This document shows positions 44,985 to 52,029 of a stretch of 64,000 bases of DNA, piece after piece. This DNA comes from Paenibacillus massiliensis subsp. panacisoli DSM 21345 (GTDB lineage: Bacteria > Bacillota > Bacilli > Paenibacillales > Paenibacillaceae). Position numbers and translations under genes: made by a program. The stretch's first letter is position 1; each line of letters opens with the position of its first letter. The stretch covers positions 248,001-312,000 of the forward strand of contig NZ_AUFO01000010.1 in the NCBI RefSeq assembly GCF_000426545.1. The letters are read 5' to 3'. The notes below the pieces were generated by a model. It made no database searches and was not told the DNA's origin. It saw nothing but the letters and a program-made list of their open reading frames with translations.

Positions 44985-45054
44985 AAGAACAAGTAAGAAC
45001 AAGTAAGAACAAGTAAGAACAAGTAAGAACAAGTAAGAACAAGTAAGAACAAGT
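44985..45054 (+). repeat. Seven perfect 10-bp tandem repeats upstream of AraC-type regulator
   Basis: AAGAACAAGT occurs seven times without a mismatch, ending about 40 bases before the regulator start codon and inside a purine-rich tract from about 44925. The unit length is one helical turn. Copy number can change by slippage and could alter expression of the regulator. Confidence 0.95.
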
Positions 45055-45095
45055 AAGTAAGAGTATACCGGTTGTTGATTAAGGAGGAGTCAGAT

Positions 45096-45983
45096 ATGGA
45101 GTATTATCGTCTTATGCAAAAGGCAGTGGTATTCATGGAGGAGCACTTGAAGGAGGATTTGAGGGTGAAGGAAATAGCCGCAACAACAGGCTTTTCTCCC
45201 TTTCATTTTCAACGATTATTTCAGGCCATTACCGGGTTCTCTATTCAGGAATACATACGAAAGCGCCGAATGACAATAGCTGCTGGAGAGCTGGTACATA
45301 CCGAGCGTGGGATATTGAGTATTGCGCTTGAGGTGCAGTATCAATCCCAGGAGGCTTTTACCCGTGCATTCGAGCAGTACTGGGGGATTACTCCAGGACA
45401 ATTCCGCCGCAAACAGGACCCATGGAACGGACGAGGGCAGCAGCCTATTGATTTCCTGAATTATCGAACACATACGAAGGAGGACATAGCTATGAACAAG
45501 CCAGTCATACGTGAGCTGGACGCAATCCCGATCCTGGGCGTCGAATACCGAACAACGCTGCTGGAGGAGCAATACTATCGAGATATCCCTGATTTCTATC
45601 GACAATTCGGCGAGGAAGGCCACTTTATGCGCATACCGGAGAAAGCAGCCCCTGATTTCAGCTATGGTATTGCGTGTCATTTTGAAGATGAAGGGACCTT
45701 CTCCTTCGTAGTTGGAGAACAGACTCGGCAGTTGCTGCCTGCACCGGACGACGGGAACTGGATCAGTATGGAGCTCCCAGCTGGCTTGTATGCCGAATTT
45801 ACGGTAGATGGACCGGCAGCCATGGCTCAGGACATTCGAAGATATATTTATGGAGTATGGCTACCGAATTCGAACTACTCCAGAAGAGAAGGACCCGATT
45901 TCGAGATTACAGATGTACGGCAATCGCGTTTCCCGGATCGTATGCGTATGAAGATCTGTCTTCCCGTGCAGGCATGCGATTAA
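45096..45983 (+). CDS. AraC family regulator with GyrI-like effector domain
   Basis: A 295-residue protein. Residues 8-108 carry two helix-turn-helix units (VKEIAATTGFSPFHFQRLFQ and LSIALEVQYQSQEAFTRAFE, then WGITPGQFRR). Residues 140-295 are a GyrI/BmrR-type small-molecule binding domain (IPILGVEYRT start, ELPAGLYAEFTVDGP middle). Related proteins control multidrug efflux genes. The target is not shown by context; the gene stands alone. AAGGAGGAG precedes ATG 45096. The 5' region carries a 7 x 10-bp repeat. Confidence 0.92.
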   Translation: MEYYRLMQKAVVFMEEHLKEDLRVKEIAATTGFSPFHFQRLFQAITGFSIQEYIRKRRMTIAAGELVHTERGILSIALEVQYQSQEAFTRAFEQYWGITPGQFRRKQDPWNGRGQQPIDFLNYRTHTKEDIAMNKPVIRELDAIPILGVEYRTTLLEEQYYRDIPDFYRQFGEEGHFMRIPEKAAPDFSYGIACHFEDEGTFSFVVGEQTRQLLPAPDDGNWISMELPAGLYAEFTVDGPAAMAQDIRRYIYGVWLPNSNYSRREGPDFEITDVRQSRFPDRMRMKICLPVQACD

Positions 45984-46035
45984 TATACGTGTACATTCCA
46001 GTATGCGCTGTGGAGCATTGGTGATGACTGTGTAG

Positions 46036-46383
46036 CTAGGAGGACTGCTTCAGGAACTGGATGAGCTCGTCCCCAAGCTGGATGCCCAGCTCCGTTAGCT
46101 GTGTGATCTCTTCCTTCGTAATCTGCTCCAGATGGGCACCGCAGCAGATGGCAAAATTCCCGCGGAACTGCCTTCGCAGACGCACAGCAATCTCCTCCGT
46201 AATATAAAATTCCTTGTGCGTCTGCAGCTGAACGGTACGAATCGGCTCCAGACGTGCACCTGCTGTAATCGTGCCCAGATGAGGGCGATCCCCACCACTG
46301 ATGCATACGACGATATCCTCTCCCATGTGGATGGCATCCAATGTCAGATGGATTCTTCCCATGGAACGTTCTAGGTGTATCAT
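46036..46383 (-). CDS. LpdD-like (prenylated flavin chaperone-like) domain protein
   Basis: A 115-residue soluble protein with GEDIVVCISGGDRPHLGTIT, an HKEFYITEEIAVRLRRQFRG helix and a CCGAHLEQITKEEITQL end. This follows the pattern of small LpdD-like proteins: ISGG-x-PHIGA near residue 30 and a conserved helix opened by HKE, then GIH-like before a TKEEI helix. LpdD helps mature prenyl-FMN decarboxylases. No decarboxylase gene is near, so it may act elsewhere. An AAAGGAG site precedes the ATG. Assignment is by memory of the motif only. Confidence 0.5.
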   Translation of the reverse strand: MIHLERSMGRIHLTLDAIHMGEDIVVCISGGDRPHLGTITAGARLEPIRTVQLQTHKEFYITEEIAVRLRRQFRGNFAICCGAHLEQITKEEITQLTELGIQLGDELIQFLKQSS

Positions 46384-46560
46384 GTGAACTCTCCTTTATC
46401 CTATTTCGTTAGTTATTCTACCTTATTGCATTTAGAGACAGTGTGCTGTGATCAATACGGGTTATTATCCATACTAATTGCTAGTCCTCAGCTTTGGGTA
46501 TGAGCTTGTTTCTCCACAGTCTGTCATCTATGTTATGTCATCTGTTGTACATGATACGCC

Positions 46561-46590
46561 AAGACCCCTCCAGCAATACAGAGGGGTCTT
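46561..46590. terminator. Perfect hairpin at end of rtcB operon
   Basis: AAGACCCCTC pairs perfectly with GAGGGGTCTT around a 10-base loop. Neither side has a good T run. It lies about 90 bases past the AAA ATPase stop codon on the minus strand. Confidence 0.5.
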
Positions 46591-46677
46591 GGGTCGTTCT
46601 TACACGATCTCGGCCGGACTTATACCTGTTGAAATATCAACAGCTTCGAAGGATCCCTTCATCAAGCTGATTACTGC

Positions 46678-48087
46678 TTAAAAGAATCCCATACGATGGT
46701 CATCCGGGCGAGCCATCCAGTCTTGCTTGCGTTCCTTATCGAGCTCTCCCTTGATGCCTTGTATGATGCGCAAAAGGTCCGTCTGTCCTTGCTCATGCCA
46801 TTCCAGTGCTGCCGTGACGTACAGCTCGCCAAGCTGAGCGAGTGAGAGACCGTCCGCCAGCTTGGCTGCCTTCTGAACCTCCTCGGTCGCCACGAAGGCT
46901 CCGATGCCGCGCAATTCCAAGAACTTTCTGCGCAGCTCTTCATCCGGTAAGGCCACCTCATAGGCACGATCAAAACGACCTGCCCGGTTCATCAGTCCCG
47001 GATCAATCTTCTCAGGATAGTTAGTCGTTCCGATCAGGAAGATGCCTTCCTTGGAGGTCGCTCCATCAAGCGTGTTCAGGAAGAAGGAGCGAGAATGCTG
47101 CGGCATGGAATCAATATCCTCAATGACGAGCACCATCGGCGCCAGACGCGAGGCTGCTTCAAATACCTCCTTGATGGAGCCGCTGTCGGTGTGCTCCGTG
47201 ATCTGCCAATAGGCCACTGGGCCGTTCACGGTACCAGCAATGGATTTAACGAGTGTAGTCTTGCCGTTACCCGGGCGTCCGTAGAGCAGAATTCCCCGTT
47301 TGTATGGAATATTGTAGGTCCGGTAGAAGGTCCGATCCGCCTCGAAGAACTGATCCAACGAACGGAAGATTTCCTGCTTGATGGCAGGGTCCATGATGAC
47401 TTCCTCGCGGCTGACCGCTCTTGTGACGGGCTCACTCTTACGATTGATTCCATGAGTTGTGTCCGTAAAGACCGTGACCCGATTCATATTCTGACGGCGT
47501 TCCCGTGCCCGGACATTACTGAGAAAATCAAGCAGCTGCTGATCTCCGATGGAGAACACGAAATCCTCTTTATAGATGCCATGCTCTCGGAAAAACGGAA
47601 CCCTTGCCAATGCCACTCCCCATTCGGGATATGCGAATACATTGTTATGGATGGACAGGTGAACGCCATAATCTGGTACCTCTCCCTCGTCATCATACTT
47701 GAGGGTGCGCTCCTCAAGGCGATCATAGATGCGTGCTACATGCTCTACCTCTGGATTGTTTTTGCACACATCCTCCTCCAGCAGGCTCCAATATTCCATA
47801 TTCGGATCATTACTGGCGTACAGCTCGTAGGTGACTCCGTATTTCTCAAATAGAATGGTGCTGATTCCGTCAATCAGACGGGCATAATCGGCGTAGCCAG
47901 TGATGCGTCCGTCCGTGTCACCATCGAATCGGTAGACCACTGGAGTAGAAGCTTGCTGCCCCGAACGGGAAGAAGCTCCTTTGCCTTCCTTCATACTATT
48001 TTCCCGATGCTCGTCGGCGGTCTGACATTCACTATGAGGTAATCTTGCATCTACTCTGGTATCCATAATTGTAGTCTGTTGCTTCAT
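46678..48087 (-). CDS. AAA family ATPase encoded with RtcB
   Basis: A 469-residue protein with one AAA module in residues 245-400: Walker A LLYGRPGNGKTTLVKS, Walker B MVLVIEDIDSM, sensor LIGTTNYPEKID and arginine finger NRAGRFDRAYE. The 240-residue N-terminal region is not recognised; it contains an acidic, mixed alpha/beta segment (YGVHLSIHNNVFAYPEWGVA). The AAA part is nearest to BCS1/FtsH-like remodelling ATPases. It begins 6 bases after the rtcB stop, so it is co-transcribed and may remodel RtcB complexes or act in the same RNA repair response. Confidence 0.85.
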   Translation of the reverse strand: MKQQTTIMDTRVDARLPHSECQTADEHRENSMKEGKGASSRSGQQASTPVVYRFDGDTDGRITGYADYARLIDGISTILFEKYGVTYELYASNDPNMEYWSLLEEDVCKNNPEVEHVARIYDRLEERTLKYDDEGEVPDYGVHLSIHNNVFAYPEWGVALARVPFFREHGIYKEDFVFSIGDQQLLDFLSNVRARERRQNMNRVTVFTDTTHGINRKSEPVTRAVSREEVIMDPAIKQEIFRSLDQFFEADRTFYRTYNIPYKRGILLYGRPGNGKTTLVKSIAGTVNGPVAYWQITEHTDSGSIKEVFEAASRLAPMVLVIEDIDSMPQHSRSFFLNTLDGATSKEGIFLIGTTNYPEKIDPGLMNRAGRFDRAYEVALPDEELRRKFLELRGIGAFVATEEVQKAAKLADGLSLAQLGELYVTAALEWHEQGQTDLLRIIQGIKGELDKERKQDWMARPDDHRMGFF

Positions 48088-48093
48088 ATATTC

Positions 48094-49623
48094 TTATTTG
48101 GCTCCTTTCACTGCGACCAATGGTTTGCATTTGGCGACAACACGGGCGAGTCCTGCCCCGGTCACACTGTCAATGATGTCATCTACATTTTTGTAGGCTT
48201 GTGGTGATTCGTCAATAATCGATTCCAGCGAGCGCTGGTTCACGACCACTTCATCATCCGTTCCCACTCCAAGTGCGGTAGCAAAGTCCTCGACACGTAC
48301 GAGTCGTTTTGTAGCACTTCGTGATCGAGCCCGGCCAGCTCCGTGACAGATGGAGTGGAAGTTGTCTGCGCCCTCAGGCTGTCCAAGCATAATATAGGAG
48401 GACGTACCCATTGAGCCAGGTATAAGTGCAGGGTGTCCAGTCTCCAGATAAGGCTTGGGATTGGCGGGATGTCCCGCTGGAAGGGCACGCGTCGCACCTT
48501 TACGATGGACAAAGACATCACCATACTGCTCGTGCTGCTCGTTCCAGGCATAGTTGTGCATGAGGTCGTACAGCGTCTTGAATTCACATTTTGGCCCGAA
48601 TACGTCCCGGAATGCCTCACGAATGGAGTAGGCAATCAGATGACGATTGACGACGGCATAGTTCAACGCAGAGTACAGCATGTCAACATAATGCTGCCCT
48701 TCCGGGTGGTCCAGCGGAATGAACTTGAGATTCGGATCAGCTGTACCGATGCCAAGACGCTGCATGGCCTTGGCAATCGCTGCTGAGCTTGTCTGGCTGA
48801 CGGCGCCGCCCCAGGCGCGTGAGCCGGAATGAATCATGACGACGATCTGTCCATCGAACATGCCCCAGGCTTCAGCAATATGGCGCTGCTCCTCGGCGAT
48901 CTCCAGCGCTTGCACCTCAGCAAAATGATTGCCTCCACCAAGAGTTCCGAGCTGACGGTGTGCCCGGTGCCAGGTCATATCCTGAATTGTGTTCAGCACC
49001 TCTTCATCAAAATTGAATTTGCTGGATTCCACATGGGTCAAGGAAGTGGATTTCTTGGGTGTATAGCTATCTGGAATGTACTTGTTCGGCAGGCCGTGAA
49101 GACCCTTGCGCACGATATGCTCCAATCGTATATCCGAATAGTGTCCACGTTGGTTGGCCTCCATCGGCAGGTACTTCTCGATCGTCTTCACCAGCTTGCG
49201 TCGTAGCTTAACGTCCTTGAGATCATCCCGATGCAGTGGTGTCAGATGGACACGCATGCCACAGCCAATGTCACTGCCGACGATGGAGGGAGAGACATAT
49301 CCATCCGTCATATTCCATACCGCTGTTGTACCAATGCAAGTACCCACACCCACATGTACGTCCGGAGTATAGCTCATATGCGTAATGTTCGGAATTTGCA
49401 GATTGTTGTTGGCCATCTCGAATACTTTATAGTCAAGGGAGGAGAAGAGCTGCTGGCTTGCATAAACAGTCAAATCACCAGAAGGAAGCTTGACTTCGTG
49501 TCTGTAGGCCCCGCCCTCAGCCTGAAATAGATTCGGTTCATTCGTGGTCATGTCAAGGTTCGTTGCTTGATTGCATTTGTTATCTTGATTGCTATGTTTT
49601 GATGCTTGTTTGTTGGTATCCAT
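48094..49623 (-). CDS. rtcB: RtcB family RNA ligase
   Basis: A 509-residue protein of the RtcB family, which joins RNA 2',3'-cyclic phosphate or 3'-phosphate ends to 5'-OH ends using GTP and Mn. Metal and guanylylation motifs are visible: IVGSDIGCGMRVHLTPL, TLGGGNHFAEVQ, VMIHSGSRAWGG, PGSMGTSSYIMLGQPEG and the guanylylated His in SICHGAGRARSR. The N-terminal 30 residues are Gln/Asn-rich and look dispensable. Ribosome site is GAGG at a long spacing. Expression probably depends on the long leader described upstream. Confidence 0.93.
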   Translation of the reverse strand: MDTNKQASKHSNQDNKCNQATNLDMTTNEPNLFQAEGGAYRHEVKLPSGDLTVYASQQLFSSLDYKVFEMANNNLQIPNITHMSYTPDVHVGVGTCIGTTAVWNMTDGYVSPSIVGSDIGCGMRVHLTPLHRDDLKDVKLRRKLVKTIEKYLPMEANQRGHYSDIRLEHIVRKGLHGLPNKYIPDSYTPKKSTSLTHVESSKFNFDEEVLNTIQDMTWHRAHRQLGTLGGGNHFAEVQALEIAEEQRHIAEAWGMFDGQIVVMIHSGSRAWGGAVSQTSSAAIAKAMQRLGIGTADPNLKFIPLDHPEGQHYVDMLYSALNYAVVNRHLIAYSIREAFRDVFGPKCEFKTLYDLMHNYAWNEQHEQYGDVFVHRKGATRALPAGHPANPKPYLETGHPALIPGSMGTSSYIMLGQPEGADNFHSICHGAGRARSRSATKRLVRVEDFATALGVGTDDEVVVNQRSLESIIDESPQAYKNVDDIIDSVTGAGLARVVAKCKPLVAVKGAK

Positions 49624-49649
49624 ATAGGTTGAAAATCCTCTCTATGCTT

Positions 49650-49680
49650 CCAGCCTCCGGCCGCAGGGCCCAGAGGCCTG
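49650..49680 (-). promoter_or_regulatory. GC-rich hairpin just before rtcB
   Basis: On the minus strand AGGCCTC and GAGGCT-type arms with an inner GGGCC/GGCC match form a stable hairpin roughly 30 bases ahead of the rtcB start. It could affect ribosome access or RNA stability. Confidence 0.4.
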
Positions 49681-49701
49681 CTCGTTATAATAATTAGACG
49701 C

Positions 49702-49731
49702 AAAAAAGCCATAGACATATTGTCTATGGCT
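49702..49731 (-). terminator. Terminator inside the rtcB leader
   Basis: Read on the minus strand, AGCCATAGAC pairs perfectly with GTCTATGGCT around AATAT and runs into six T. It lies between the promoter at about 50 kb and rtcB, so it should end most transcripts before rtcB unless relieved. Confidence 0.85.
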
Positions 49732-49841
49732 TCTGCGCAAATCCAAGCTTCGACAGTCCGCCATTCAAGCCGAAGGCACGTCGAAGCAAGGTCACAGATA
49801 CTCGAAGTCAGCCATTCCGAATCAGGTCCGGCTGCCAGCGA

Positions 49842-49943
49842 TTATGTCGTCCGTAAGAGGCCGACTAGACAATGATGTTCAATTTGCACGTATTGTATGT
49901 CTGTTAGCAAGTGTCCTGTATGCAAATTATAGACTGCGGTCAT
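49842..49943 (-). CDS. Possible 33-residue leader ORF upstream of rtcB
   Basis: Starts MTAVYNLHTGHLLTDIQYVQ on the minus strand and stops before the leader terminator. GGGAGG lies 9 bases before the ATG, a good site. An ATG two codons upstream is too close to it. It may be a leader peptide or an independent small protein. No family recognised. Confidence 0.35.
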   Translation of the reverse strand: MTAVYNLHTGHLLTDIQYVQIEHHCLVGLLRTT

Positions 49944-49977
49944 GTTCATCGGCCTCCCTTTTCAAAAGTTAAATCTT

Positions 49978-50007
49978 ATGTTAATGGCAATCTGTGGAAG
50001 ATGTCAA
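49978..50007 (-). promoter_or_regulatory. SigA-type promoter for the rtcB leader transcript
   Basis: On the minus strand TTGACA and TAACAT are separated by 18 bases. Transcription would begin near 49971, giving a leader of about 350 bases before rtcB. Confidence 0.6.
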
Positions 50008-50051
50008 CCCTTTTTTGAAAAAGTCTGAAAGATAGCATGATCATCCGTAAT

Positions 50052-50080
50052 TTGGATGCTGGTAGAGTTGGGGGTATAAT
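50052..50080 (+). promoter_or_regulatory. SigA-type promoter of aldo/keto reductase gene
   Basis: TTGGAT, 17 bases, TATAAT, about 60 bases ahead of the start codon and back to back with the rtcB promoter. Confidence 0.7.
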
Positions 50081-50142
50081 AAAGTAGTGTTGATAGGTTA
50101 GTCACTGAGGATAAATCTCTAACTTGAAGGAGTGAAGTTCAG

Positions 50143-51081
50143 ATGACAGAGAAGAAGCATCAGCTTGGAAAAAGTGGCCTGCAGGTGCTGCCGATTGGGC
50201 TTGGCGCCAACGCTGTAGGCGGTCACAATCTGTTCGAGGGCCTGCAGGACGAGACGGGCAGAGATATTGTGCGGACAGCACTCTCGCAAGGCATCGATTT
50301 TCTGGATACGGCCTATATTTATGGACCCGAGCGTTCGGAGGAGCTCATCGGTGAAGTGTTGAGGGAGCAAGGAGGACGTGATCGTGTCGTCATTGCAACC
50401 AAGGGTGGACATAAGCCCGTGAAGGGGAGCATGACGTTCGACAATTCTCCGGCGTTCCTGAGACAGTCCGTGGAGGACAGCCTGCAACGATTGCAGACGG
50501 ATTATATTGACCTGTACTACATTCATTTTCCAGATGAGCATACACCGAAGGACGAAGCGGTGGGGGAGTTGAAGCGTCTGAAGGATGAGGGCAAGATTCG
50601 GGCGATTGGCGTGTCGAATTTCTCCATCGAGCAGCTACGGGAAGCGAACAAGGAGGGCCATGTGGATGTGCTTCAGTCCCATTACAATCTACTGCATCGA
50701 GATGCGGAGCATGATTTGCTGCCTTATACCCGCGAGCATGGAATCTCATTCGTGCCGTATTTTCCACTTGCGGCCGGCCTGCTAGGAGGCAAGTATAGAC
50801 TTGGGGATACATTCACGGATATTCGCAAGAATAACCCTCTGTTCCAAGGGGAGGCTTTTGCACGCAATCTGGCTAAGGTGGATCAGGTTCGTACCATTGC
50901 TAAGGCCAAAGACGCAGAGGTAGCTCATGTCATATTGGCTTGGTATTTGACAGTAGAGGGTATTGATGCTCTGATTCCAGGAGCCAAGCGCCCCGATCAG
51001 GTGCTGTCGAATCTGAAGACGTTGCACGTGGAGCTGACCTCAGATGAGATTCAGCGGATTGACTCCATTTTTGCGACCTAA
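50143..51081 (+). CDS. Aldo/keto reductase
   Basis: A 312-residue NADP(H)-dependent barrel oxidoreductase of the YqkF/AKR11-like kind. The tetrad is seen in FLDTAYIYGPERSEEL (Asp, Tyr), VIATKGGHKP (Lys) and YYIHFPDEHTP (His). [16 protein letters not shown] and IPGAKRPDQVLSNLKTL complete the substrate and cofactor regions. Substrate unknown. AAGGAGTGA precedes the ATG. It is divergent from rtcB and closed by its own terminator, so it is monocistronic. Confidence 0.92.
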   Translation: MTEKKHQLGKSGLQVLPIGLGANAVGGHNLFEGLQDETGRDIVRTALSQGIDFLDTAYIYGPERSEELIGEVLREQGGRDRVVIATKGGHKPVKGSMTFDNSPAFLRQSVEDSLQRLQTDYIDLYYIHFPDEHTPKDEAVGELKRLKDEGKIRAIGVSNFSIEQLREANKEGHVDVLQSHYNLLHRDAEHDLLPYTREHGISFVPYFPLAAGLLGGKYRLGDTFTDIRKNNPLFQGEAFARNLAKVDQVRTIAKAKDAEVAHVILAWYLTVEGIDALIPGAKRPDQVLSNLKTLHVELTSDEIQRIDSIFAT

Positions 51082-51138
51082 AGCGACCTACAGCATCCTA
51101 AATTGTTCCCTAAAAGTCTATTCAAATTAGTCCAATAC

Positions 51139-51180
51139 AAGCCAGATGACGAATCAAGCATTCGTTTCCTGGCTTTTTTG
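51139..51180 (+). terminator. Rho-independent terminator
   Basis: AAGCCAG and CTGGCTT with an inner ACGAAT/ATTCGT stem, then six T. Confidence 0.9.
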
Positions 51181-52029
51181 CTGCTTGCTGTCATGCCGCA
51201 GATGACATGATGATTCTTTTTTTTCGCAAACATGCAATAGGTCTTGAATACTGGGCCTGCACTTATCTTAAAACGCAAATGAAATGAATATAAAGGATTA
51301 TTTTGAAATTATTTGAATAAACCTCTTGTGCACTTCCTTGTTCGACATTATAATACTTGTAAAATTGTTAATCTATCCCAAGATATAGAAGAATTAGAAT
51401 ACCTACACGCCGATCTACTAGAGTTGGCAGTGTAAGATAAGATCAACCCGCATATCTGTTAGATACTCCTACCTATCCGTTCCGTCTCAATCATCTTTCA
51501 CACTCATGCCTGCTTCAGCATCCCAGAATGGTTCTATTCCTGTTCACATCAACGACAATGTCAGTTATTTCTGATGAAGAGCTACTAGTGACCCCATGTT
51601 CAGCTATATCTCACGACATTAAACCTAGTAAACCTATCATAACAGTGTTATATTTTGAGGTTTACTTACTCTTCTCCAGTTATTGCGTCTTCATTGCGTC
51701 TCTATTTCAGCTCTTTTTTGGTAGTACTGCTAGGAGATTAATTTTGTCTTGCGAGAAGTGTTCAGTAGTCAATGACTGTAGGGAGGTGATGCTTTAACGA
51801 CAGACAGAAGCTTGGAGCAAGAAGTTTGACCCGGTGATACGCGAGTTCAGCGTGAATGACAGATACATATACCCCTGCGTACATCCGGCGCAGCCGACGG
51901 AAAGGACACCTTTGAAGCAGCTTTAGAATCAGCATTAGAAACAGCTTGGAATCTATATGGAACCTGTATGGAATCTATATGGACTTTGTGAGGTTTACAG
52001 TAATCACTAAATATAAGGGAGTGGAGAGA
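51181..52029. other. Long AT-rich intergenic region upstream of the subtilase gene
   Basis: About 850 bases without a convincing gene. It is more AT-rich than its surroundings. The reading frame at 51528-51797 has no ribosome site and a composition like intergenic DNA. GGGAGGTGATGC near 51780 looks like a ribosome site but its ATG is followed by a stop after two codons. Near the subtilase, GGAATCTATATGG recurs (51948-51982). The region may hold the promoter and a long leader. Confidence 0.45.

Noticed and set aside
44985-45054. CRISPR-like array
   Set aside because: The units are 10 bp with no spacers; it is a simple tandem repeat.
47095-47853. Plus-strand 252-codon frame opposite the AAA ATPase
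   Set aside because: The minus strand carries Walker A and B motifs and an operon with rtcB; the plus frame is a shadow.
49680-49971. T-box or tRNA-like element in the rtcB leader
   Set aside because: No T-box AGGGTGG-type sequence and no tRNA T-loop consensus (GGTTCGAATCC) were found.
51528-51797. 89-codon frame upstream of the subtilase
   Set aside because: AT-rich, no ribosome site, no recognisable protein pattern.
51946-52029. ATG start adding 28 residues to the subtilase
   Set aside because: It would place the signal peptide inside the protein; GTG 52030 has a GGGAG site and opens a normal signal sequence.
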